64,000 nt of DNA from Terrimesophilobacter sp038243605 (lineage in GTDB: Bacteria; Actinomycetota; Actinomycetes; Actinomycetales; Microbacteriaceae). The stretch covers positions 143,667 to 207,666 of the forward strand of contig JBBSQX010000003.1 of the NCBI GenBank assembly GCA_038243605.1, in the 5' to 3' direction. Below the pieces are notes generated by a model. The model worked only from the letters and a program-made list of their open reading frames with translations. It searched no databases and had not been told where the DNA came from. The translations under genes were made by a program, and so were the position numbers. Of the stretch, positions 52,176 to 59,262 are shown in pieces (positions within the stretch are counted from its first letter, which is position 1; each line of letters starts with the position of its first letter).

Positions 52176-53299
52176 CAGCTCGCCTTCCCTTCGGTGCTCG
52201 CGTCGGCAAGTTCTGCGGTCAACGCATCTCGCTGCTCGATGAGTGCGGCGCGCGGCGAGACATACACGTTCTCGAAGAGTTCCATGGGGTCGAGAGCTGG
52301 CTCCTCGTTCATGGCATCGCGCATGGCGGTGGCGGCATCTTCCGATTCTTTCGCGATCGACTCGCGCAGCTCATCCGTGAGGGCACCCTGCGATTGGAGA
52401 TACTTCTCGAGTCGCTCAACAGGGTCGCGGCCCTTCCATAGGTCGACATCTGCGCTGTCGCGGTAACGGCTCGGGTCGTCAGAGTTGGTGTGCGGCTCCA
52501 CGCGGTAGGTGAGGCATTCGATCATGGTGGGGCCGCCACCATTGCGGGCGCGATTCAGCGCCTCGCTCACGACCACGTAGACGGCCGCAATGTCGTTGCC
52601 ATCCACGTGATAGCCGGGCATCCCATAGCCGACAGCCTTATCGGCGAGCATGCGTGCCCTCGTCTGCTTAGAAATCGGCACACTAATCGCGAACTGGTTG
52701 TTCTGGATGATGAACACGGTGGGGGCCTGCCACACTCCCGCGAAGTTGAAGCCTTCGTGGGCGTCACCTTCACTCGTGGCACCGTCACCAATGAATGCGA
52801 CGGTGGCGATGGGGTCGTTCTTGAGCTTTGCCGCAGTGCCAAGTCCGACCGCGTGGAGGGTTTGGGTAGCCAACGGGGTGGCTTGTGGAGCCACTCGGTG
52901 TGCTTTCGGATCCCATCCGCAGTGCCAGTCGCCACGGAATCCGGAGAGAATTTCGGATGTCGATACGCCTCGAGTCCACACGGCGATACTGTCGCGGTAG
53001 GTCGGAAAGAGCCAGTCGTTCTCCTGCATGGCCATGACGGTGCCGATTTCACACGCTTCCTGCCCGCGAGAGGAAGGGTACGTTGAGAGGCGCCCCTGGC
53101 GGGTGAGCGCCGTCACTTGGGTATCCCAGCGCCGTGCGACCACCATTTTGCGGTACAGCTCTTTGAGCGTGTCGATGTCGGGAAGCGTGAATCCGCGCCG
53201 CAGTTTCGCCGCCACGGCGTTGCCGGTGTCGTCGATGAGTCGGAATGGTTCGGTGTCCGGAAGCACGCGAGTGTCCCGGGTCTCGTCGATGAGGCTCAT
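52175..53299 (-). CDS. bkdA: Branched-chain 2-oxoacid dehydrogenase E1 alpha
   Basis: A 374-residue alpha subunit. The thiamine pyrophosphate motif runs from GDGATSEGD to QNNQFAISV; the phosphorylation-loop-like region TYRVEPHTNSDDPSRYR is conserved. It decarboxylates branched-chain 2-oxoacids and passes the acyl group to lipoyl-E2. It is the first gene of bkdABC, and its promoter lies in the 108 bp behind the Lrp-type gene on the same strand. Confidence 0.92.
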   Translation of the reverse strand: MSLIDETRDTRVLPDTEPFRLIDDTGNAVAAKLRRGFTLPDIDTLKELYRKMVVARRWDTQVTALTRQGRLSTYPSSRGQEACEIGTVMAMQENDWLFPTYRDSIAVWTRGVSTSEILSGFRGDWHCGWDPKAHRVAPQATPLATQTLHAVGLGTAAKLKNDPIATVAFIGDGATSEGDAHEGFNFAGVWQAPTVFIIQNNQFAISVPISKQTRARMLADKAVGYGMPGYHVDGNDIAAVYVVVSEALNRARNGGGPTMIECLTYRVEPHTNSDDPSRYRDSADVDLWKGRDPVERLEKYLQSQGALTDELRESIAKESEDAATAMRDAMNEEPALDPMELFENVYVSPRAALIEQRDALTAELADASTEGKAS

Positions 53300-53407
53300 G
53301 CCTCTATGGTGCGCCCTGAAATTTTCGACGGTCAGCAGTTTCTGATGAATCCGTACGCTTGGCTGGAGCCACCGCTTATGTGCGGACGAATGGCTTGATT
53401 CAAGCGA

Positions 53408-53893
53408 TTAAAGGTGCCAAGTGTCTGTTGCGATTTCGGGGGCAGTGCCCGCGCGCTCCTCAAGGATCATGTACGAGCGCGTGGACGCAACGCCCGGCAT
53501 GCTGCGGATGCTGCGCAGAATCGTTTCCGAGAGTGCGTCGTGGTCTGGAGCGCTCACCGTGAGCAGAATGTCGATGTCGCCGGCGAGCGCCTGCGCTTTC
53601 TCCACGAACGGCAGCGCAGCGAGTGCCTCCGACACTGTTGGCCAGTCGGCGTCGACCTTCACTATGACGATCGCCGTGATGCCGAGGCCGAGGGCTTCGC
53701 GGTCAACGTTGGCGGAAAACCCGGTGATCACACCGTGCTCCAACAGGCGATTCAGTCGAGTGTGAGCTGCACTGCGTGAAATGTGCACCATGTCAGCTAA
53801 CGCGCGGATGGAGAGCCGCGCGTCTTTTCCGAGTTCCGCAATGATGCGGCGGTCGATCGCGTCGACGCGGTACTTCGTTCCCGTCACCGGCAT
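53408..53893 (-). CDS. Lrp/AsnC-family regulator
   Basis: A 161-residue Lrp-type regulator. The N-terminal helix-turn-helix is AIDRRIIAELGKDARLSIRALADMVHISRSAAHTRLNRLLEHGVI. The C-terminal RAM domain has ALAGDIDILLTVSAPD. It lies directly upstream of bkdABC on the same strand and is divergent from proS, an arrangement seen for BkdR. The ligand is probably a branched-chain amino acid. Confidence 0.88.
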   Translation of the reverse strand: MPVTGTKYRVDAIDRRIIAELGKDARLSIRALADMVHISRSAAHTRLNRLLEHGVITGFSANVDREALGLGITAIVIVKVDADWPTVSEALAALPFVEKAQALAGDIDILLTVSAPDHDALSETILRSIRSMPGVASTRSYMILEERAGTAPEIATDTWHL

Positions 53894-53967
53894 CCCTTCT
53901 GGCGCAAAGTTGTTTCCCAGCGTACCGCCAGCGCGCCTCCTGTCGTCAGCGACAGCTCGAGCTTCTG

Positions 53968-53981
53968 AGCCTGATCAGGCT
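53968..53981. promoter_or_regulatory. 14-bp perfect palindrome before proS
   Basis: AGCCTGATCAGGCT lies 18 bases before the chosen proS start and within the divergent space of the Lrp-type gene. Its position fits an Lrp-family or other dimeric binding site. Confidence 0.35.
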
Positions 53982-53999
53982 TCAGTAGACTCGGATGCT

Positions 54000-55778
54000 G
54001 TGACCACTCGACTCTCTCAACTGTTTGTACGCACCCTGCGCGATGACCCCTCCGACGCCGAGGTGACCAGCCATCGCCTGCTTGTGCGCGCTGGATACAT
54101 CCGTCGCCAAGCGCCAGGAGTGTTTGCCTGGCTGCCGCTCGGCTTGAAGGTGCGTCGCAAGATTGAAGAAGTCATCCGCGACGAGATGGCATCGATCGGT
54201 GGCCAGGAGGTGCACTTTCCTGCCCTGCTTCCGCGAGAACCATACGAACTGACGGGGCGGTGGGATAAGTACGGAGACGGGATATTCCGGCTCAAGGATC
54301 GTCACGATGCTGACTACCTGCTGGCCCCGACGCACGAAGAAGTCTTCACGCTCACGGTGAAAGACATGTACTCGAGCTACAAAGACTTGCCGCTCGTGAT
54401 CTACCAAATCCAAGACAAGTATCGGGATGAGGCTCGGCCGCGCGCTGGCCTTCTTCGTGGCCGTGAGTTCAGCATGAAAGATGCGTACTCCTTCGACTAC
54501 ACCGACGAGGGTCTTGATAAGTCTTACCAAGACCAGCGCGACGCCTACGAGCGCATTTTCCAACGTCTGGGCCTCGAATACGTGATCGTCGCCGCAGATA
54601 GCGGGCTCATGGGTGGTGCGCGCAGTGAAGAATTCCTACACCCGACCCCGGTTGGCGAAGACACTTTTGTGAGGTCGGCGGGCGGTTATGCGGCCAACGT
54701 CGAAGCGTTCAAGACGCTCGCGCCCGAGCCGCGTTCGTTTGATGGCCTCACCCCGGCGGAAGTGTTTAACACACCGGATACTCCGACGATTCAGACGCTC
54801 GTCGATGTGGCCAATAAGAACCACCCACGCCCCGACGGTCGCCCTTGGACCGCCGCTGACACTCTGAAGAACGTCGTTTTGGCGCTGACGGCGCTCGACG
54901 GCACACGCGAATTGGTTGTCGTTGGCCTCCCTGGCGACCGGGATGCCGATATGAAGCGTGCTGAGGTTGCCTTCTCGCCAGCGGATGTTGAGCCCGCGAC
55001 CGCGGCGGACTTTGCCAAGAATCCGGGCCTCATCAAGGGCTATATCGGCCCGTGGGGAAACTCGGGGGCGGTGTTGGGGGAGAAGAGTGTAACGGGCATC
55101 CGTTACGTCGTCGACCCACGTGTTTCTGCGGGCAGCGGCTGGATTACAGGGGCAAACGAAAATGGTAGGCACGTGTTCGGGCTCGTGGCTGGCCGTGACT
55201 TCAGCAATGACGGCGTTGTGGAGATCGCCACGGTGTTGGCGGGCGACCCTGCACCGGATGGTTCTGGGCCAATTGAACTTGCTCGTGGAATGGAAGTTGG
55301 GCACGTCTTTCAGCTCGGACGTTTCTTCGCGGAGAAGCTTGGACTGCAGGTTCTCGACGAGAACGGCAAACGCGTCACCGTCACGATGGGCTCCTACGGC
55401 ATCGGCGTCACGAGAATCATGGCGGTCATTGCTGAGGCCAATAACGACGAAAAGGGACTCATTTGGCCACGTGAAGTGAGTCCGTTTGACGTGCACGTGA
55501 TCGCGGCGACGAAGGATGACGCGGTGTACGCGGCAGCGGATGCGCTCGTTACCGAACTCGAGGCTGCAAAGATCGACGCACTCTACGACGATCGTGTGAA
55601 GGTTTCGCCCGGTGTGAAATTCGGTGATGCAGAGCTTCTCGGAGTCCCACTGATTGTCATCGTGGGCAGAGGCGTGGCCGACGGCGTTGTCGAACTCTGG
55701 GACCGCAAGACCAACGAGCGTCAATCGGTGACGCTCACCGAAATCGCGTCACGGGTTGTCGAGACCCTCTCACGCTGA
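54000..55778 (+). CDS. proS: Prolyl-tRNA synthetase
   Basis: A 592-residue class II synthetase that charges tRNA-Pro. Motif 1 is RRQAPGVFAWLPLGLKV, motif 2 RDEARPRAGLLRGREFSMKDAYSF and motif 3 SYGIGVTRIMAVI. The insertion (editing) domain of bacterial-type ProRS lies between motifs 2 and 3, ending near YVVDPRVSAGSGW. I chose GTG 54000, where the typical opening TTRLSQLFVRTLR begins; the frame is open from 53781 but that part overlaps the divergent Lrp-type gene. Confidence 0.94.
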   Translation: MTTRLSQLFVRTLRDDPSDAEVTSHRLLVRAGYIRRQAPGVFAWLPLGLKVRRKIEEVIRDEMASIGGQEVHFPALLPREPYELTGRWDKYGDGIFRLKDRHDADYLLAPTHEEVFTLTVKDMYSSYKDLPLVIYQIQDKYRDEARPRAGLLRGREFSMKDAYSFDYTDEGLDKSYQDQRDAYERIFQRLGLEYVIVAADSGLMGGARSEEFLHPTPVGEDTFVRSAGGYAANVEAFKTLAPEPRSFDGLTPAEVFNTPDTPTIQTLVDVANKNHPRPDGRPWTAADTLKNVVLALTALDGTRELVVVGLPGDRDADMKRAEVAFSPADVEPATAADFAKNPGLIKGYIGPWGNSGAVLGEKSVTGIRYVVDPRVSAGSGWITGANENGRHVFGLVAGRDFSNDGVVEIATVLAGDPAPDGSGPIELARGMEVGHVFQLGRFFAEKLGLQVLDENGKRVTVTMGSYGIGVTRIMAVIAEANNDEKGLIWPREVSPFDVHVIAATKDDAVYAAADALVTELEAAKIDALYDDRVKVSPGVKFGDAELLGVPLIVIVGRGVADGVVELWDRKTNERQSVTLTEIASRVVETLSR

Positions 55779-55823
55779 CCGTCGGACACTGACACCCTCG
55801 CGCCCTGAACTAAACATGTGACT

Positions 55824-55863
55824 GTGTGACCTAGTGGCCGTGTGACCTTGTGGCCGCGTGGCC
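55824..55863. repeat. Short tandem repeat after proS
   Basis: The 16-base unit GTGTGACCTWGTGGCC occurs twice in a row (55824-55839, 55840-55855) followed by a partial GCGTGGCC. It lies in the 111-bp gap between converging proS and the membrane-protein gene. Confidence 0.5.
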
Positions 55864-55889
55864 GTGAACGCGCGGAGAACGGTTCATCG

Positions 55890-56957
55890 CTATTGCGCGT
55901 CTGGTGAGGCGTCCGGTTTTGACACGATCGGCGCTTTGCCGAACCGCAAAATCGTGTTCTGGTAGAAGACGTACCCAAACACGATCGTTCCGAGAAGCAG
56001 AATCACGCGAGCAAGCAAAGTTCCGGCGATAGCGATGTCGATGGGTACACCTGCGGAGGCGAGGAAGCCAATCATGACGGCTTCATACGCCCCAGCACCG
56101 CCAGGAGTTACGACGGTGATGGCGATAATGCTTGAGAGCCCGTACGCGATGAGCACAACGGCAGGGTTCACGGGGGTTCCCAGGGCAGCGAAGGCGATGT
56201 AGAACAGTGAAACGTCTGCCAAGTTGGCGACGAATGACCAGAGCAGCGGCACGATCAGAACCTTTCGGTTCTGGCTCATTTCAAGGTAATCCTCGTGAAT
56301 GTCGTGGGTGAAGCGTGCGATCGTTTGGTCAGAAATTACCTCGTGCTTGCGACCAAAGCTGACGCGCCGAACGAGACCGTTGACGAAACGCGCGACACGG
56401 GCACCGAACTTGGTGACGCGCTCACGATGGCCGGCCACGACGAGAAAAAGAACGATGACGATAGCGGTGGCGGCAATGAGCCCTCCGCTGAGCCAGAAGA
56501 CCAGAGAAGTCGCTTCTCCCCTCAACGCGAGAACGACAACCGACGTGGTGAGCAGCGTGATGAACGAGATAAAAATCAGCACGAAGCGGATCATCTGACC
56601 CATGGTGGAGCTTCCACCACTGATTCCGTAGTGGCTGAGCTTCCATCCGATATAGGAGAGCCCAGCTGCTCCACCACTTGGCAGCACGTGATTGACGAAG
56701 TTGAACTCCAGCGACATTCTTGCCGCATCGAAAGGGCGCAAGTTGGCGAGTGTTCCGCGACGCCGTAGGTACGAAAAGAGAACTTCGCCCGTGGCGACAT
56801 AGCTAAGAATTTGTGCTGGGATGAGAAGAGAAAGTATCCAAATGTTGACCTGAGTCAGATACGCAAAGGCACGTTGAATTTCTGGCCACGCCACAACGAC
56901 AAGCACCACGAGAACGATGCCGGTGAAGACACTTAACCAAAGGCGAAACGATCGCAT
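55890..56957 (-). CDS. Lysylphosphatidylglycerol-synthase-TM-like membrane protein
   Basis: A 355-residue integral membrane protein of the YbhN/UPF0104 (LPG_synthase_TM) family with about eight helices. Markers are SLEFNFVNHVLPSGGAAGLSY, IAYGLSSIIAITVVTPGGAGAYEAVMIGFL and LLARVILLLGTIVFGYVFYQ. No lysyl-transferase domain is attached. Such proteins may act as lipid or isoprenoid-linked sugar flippases. Its ATG overlaps the stop of a family-2 glycosyltransferase, so the pair probably works on a glycolipid. Confidence 0.82.
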   Translation of the reverse strand: MRSFRLWLSVFTGIVLVVLVVVAWPEIQRAFAYLTQVNIWILSLLIPAQILSYVATGEVLFSYLRRRGTLANLRPFDAARMSLEFNFVNHVLPSGGAAGLSYIGWKLSHYGISGGSSTMGQMIRFVLIFISFITLLTTSVVVLALRGEATSLVFWLSGGLIAATAIVIVLFLVVAGHRERVTKFGARVARFVNGLVRRVSFGRKHEVISDQTIARFTHDIHEDYLEMSQNRKVLIVPLLWSFVANLADVSLFYIAFAALGTPVNPAVVLIAYGLSSIIAITVVTPGGAGAYEAVMIGFLASAGVPIDIAIAGTLLARVILLLGTIVFGYVFYQNTILRFGKAPIVSKPDASPDAQ

Positions 56958-57682
56958 CAGGCGTTAGTTGCCCATCGGGATGAGTTGCCAAAAGAATGGC
57001 GGGCGAGCGTGACGCTGTCGGTGTTGTAGTAGCGCTTAAGCTTGCCGAAATCCAAGGTGCGCAGCATGTGGCACTTGACGACGAGGTCGGGGCTGAATCG
57101 AATCGTGTAGTCCGACTTCAGTAGTGAGATTGTGACATCCACGTCTTCGCTGATCTGCTGATCATCAAAGTTCACGATGTCTCGGATGTCGGTCCACGCT
57201 TTTCGGCGCACCGCGCAGTTGTACCCGTACATCATCGGACTCACGCCGATGCTCTTCTCGTGCCAGCGGCGAAACAGTCGGTACACCCACGTTGCCCAGT
57301 AACGGTTGCCGGGGGAGAGCTCGTGCACAGCGGCATTGCCGGCGAGAGCGTCGATTTCTGGGTGTTCACGAAACTCGGAACGGATCTTTGAGACCCAGTT
57401 TGGCGACACGATGGTGTCAGCATCGATTCGCGCGATGATTTCACTTGTCGCAGCGTCAAAACCGGTGGTACGCGCGTACGTAATGCCTTGGCGTGGCTCA
57501 GAAATCACGATCACACCGGGGAAGGCGCGAACGAGGGCGACGGTGTCGTCGCTGGAGTTGTTGTCGACGACGATGATTTCATCTGCCGGATGCGACTGCG
57601 CCGTGAGCGCGCGAAGGCACGACTCGATGATTCGCGTCTCGTTGTACGCGGGTATTACTACGCTTACTGTTGGCACGTTCAC
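56957..57682 (-). CDS. Family-2 glycosyltransferase
   Basis: A 241-residue GT-A glycosyltransferase. VSVVIPAYNETRIIESCL opens the fold, IVVDNNSSDDTV and ARIDADTIV (DxD-like D-A-D) form the nucleotide-sugar site, and SEDVDVTISL holds the likely catalytic base. It has no membrane anchor of its own, so the coupled membrane protein may supply the lipid link. GTG 57682 is chosen with a weak GAGG nearby; GTG 57676 is an alternative. Confidence 0.85.
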   Translation of the reverse strand: MNVPTVSVVIPAYNETRIIESCLRALTAQSHPADEIIVVDNNSSDDTVALVRAFPGVIVISEPRQGITYARTTGFDAATSEIIARIDADTIVSPNWVSKIRSEFREHPEIDALAGNAAVHELSPGNRYWATWVYRLFRRWHEKSIGVSPMMYGYNCAVRRKAWTDIRDIVNFDDQQISEDVDVTISLLKSDYTIRFSPDLVVKCHMLRTLDFGKLKRYYNTDSVTLARHSFGNSSRWATNA

Positions 57683-57892
57683 CTACCTGTCCTCACGCGA
57701 CTTAATATAGCTGTGCCTCAATTCTAAAAAGAAACTCGCGCAGATAGCGAGCAGCAACGGCTACCAGTGGGGAGCTTAGGGCACGGACACTGTTGGTGGC
57801 ACCTTTCACACAACTGTGTCGGGTAGCGTAGTAGAAATACGGTCCGATGTATATCGGTTGACAATAGAAGAAATGAATAGTGGAGGCACTCG
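57683..57892. promoter_or_regulatory. Divergent region between glycosyltransferase and nusA
   Basis: The 210-bp gap holds TTGACA at 57858-57863 close to the nusA start and a GGAGG ribosome-binding site at 57881-57885. The usual upstream partner of nusA, rimP, is absent from this gap. Confidence 0.4.
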
Positions 57893-58891
57893 GTGGACAT
57901 CGACTTAGCCGTGTTGCGAAGCATGGAGCGCGAGCGTGAAATTCCGTTCGATGAGCTCGTGACAATCATTGAGCAGGCCATCCTTACCGCTTACTTGAAG
58001 CACACTGGTATTGCCGAATCCAAAGACAGCGACGCAACACCAGAAGCTCGGGTTGAACTCAATCAAAAGACCGGGCACGTCTCGATCTTTGTTCCAGAAC
58101 TGAATGACGAAGGCGAAGTCATTGGTGAGGCCGAAGACGGCGCGCAAGACTTCGGTCGCATTGGGGCTTTTGCCGCAAAACAGGTCATCAATCAGCGGCT
58201 GCGCGATATTGCCGACGATCACGTTCTTGGCGAGTTTCGTGGCCGGGAGGGCGACATCGTTGCTGGGGTGATTCAGCAAGGGCCAAACCCTCGCATGATT
58301 CACGTTGACCTCGGCACTGTCGAAGCTATTCTTCCGCCAGAAGAGCAGGTGCCAGGCGAGGAGTACACGCACGGTTCGCGCATTCGGGTGTTCGTCACGA
58401 GCGTGAGTAAAGGGCTCAAGGGACCGGCAATTACGGTCTCCCGCACTCACCCGTCACTCGTACGCAAATTGTTCGCACTCGAGGTGCCAGAGATCGCTAG
58501 CGGAGCGGTAGAGATCGTTTCTCTCGCCCGCGAGGCCGGTCACCGCACGAAGATCGCGGTCAAGGCCAACGAGGCGGGAATCAACGCCAAGGGATCATGC
58601 ATTGGCGAGATGGGGCAGCGCGTTCGCGCCGTTACCGCAGAACTTAACAACGAGAAGATCGACATTGTCGATTACAGCCCAGATTTGGCGACCTTCGTTG
58701 CCAACGCCCTTTCGCCCGCGAAGGTGTCGAGTGCGTTTGTCATCGACGAGTCGCTTAAGGCAGTGCGGGCTTTGGTGCCGGATTACCAACTTTCCCTCGC
58801 TATTGGCAAAGAAGGTCAGAACGCGCGGCTCGCTGCGAAGCTCACTGGTGCACGTATCGACATTCAGCCAGACAGCATCCTTGACGACTAG
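57893..58891 (+). CDS. nusA: Transcription factor NusA
   Basis: A 332-residue NusA, the RNA-polymerase-binding elongation and antitermination factor. The N-terminal domain (about residues 1-130) has VLRSMEREREIPFDELVTIIEQAI; an S1 domain follows (about 130-200), then two KH domains with IGKEGQNARLAAKLTGARIDI in KH2. The length is normal for actinobacteria, which lack the C-terminal repeats. GTG 57893 follows GGAGG. It leads the ylxR-infB-rbfA unit. Confidence 0.94.
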   Translation: MDIDLAVLRSMEREREIPFDELVTIIEQAILTAYLKHTGIAESKDSDATPEARVELNQKTGHVSIFVPELNDEGEVIGEAEDGAQDFGRIGAFAAKQVINQRLRDIADDHVLGEFRGREGDIVAGVIQQGPNPRMIHVDLGTVEAILPPEEQVPGEEYTHGSRIRVFVTSVSKGLKGPAITVSRTHPSLVRKLFALEVPEIASGAVEIVSLAREAGHRTKIAVKANEAGINAKGSCIGEMGQRVRAVTAELNNEKIDIVDYSPDLATFVANALSPAKVSSAFVIDESLKAVRALVPDYQLSLAIGKEGQNARLAAKLTGARIDIQPDSILDD

Positions 58892-58899
58892 GGGTTACA

Positions 58900-59175
58900 C
58901 TGGAACCCGTTAGAACCTGCATTGGCTGCCGTAAACGGGCTGATCGCTCCACCTTGGTGAGGGTTGTCGCTCTAAACGGAGAAGCGGTTGTGGATCGCTC
59001 CGCAATGCTTGAAGGCCGTGGCGCGTGGGTGCATCCCACCCGCGAATGCGTCGAAACCGCACTTCAGCGCAAGGCTTTTGGTCGGGCGCTGAAGGCTGAT
59101 TCGGCATTGGCCACTGGGCAGATTTTGACCATGATGGAAGCTTCAACCGAAGCACACAAAGAACAGGCTGATTGA
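58900..59175 (+). CDS. ylxR: YlxR-family RNA-binding protein, probable CTG start
   Basis: A 91-residue YlxR/DUF448 protein. The family's essential N-terminal motif RTCIGCRKRADRSTLVRVV begins four residues after a CTG at 58900 and lies before any ATG or GTG in frame except GTG 58954, which would remove it. AGGGG lies five bases before the CTG, at the end of nusA. So a CTG start seems needed. GRGAWVHPTRECVETALQRKAFGRAL, also typical, is intact. The gene sits between nusA and infB as usual. Confidence 0.8.
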   Translation: MEPVRTCIGCRKRADRSTLVRVVALNGEAVVDRSAMLEGRGAWVHPTRECVETALQRKAFGRALKADSALATGQILTMMEASTEAHKEQAD

Positions 59176-59223
59176 CCTATGGATAACTAATGAGCGGCTC
59201 GAAATGAGACCCGTCCGTAACTA

Positions 59224-59247
59224 GGTCTGCTCCCGTCGGGGTAGACC
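59224..59247. promoter_or_regulatory. Leader hairpin upstream of infB
   Basis: GGTCTGCTCC and GGGGTAGACC pair around a CGTC loop, 16 bases before the infB start. The ribosome-binding site CAGGAG follows at once. It may be a weak attenuator or an mRNA-processing structure; there is no T-run. Confidence 0.4.
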
Positions 59248-59262
59248 CCAGACAGGAGAATT

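Noticed and set aside
55824..55863. Short tandem repeat as a CRISPR array
   Set aside because: Only two directly adjacent 16-bp units with no spacers and no cas genes.
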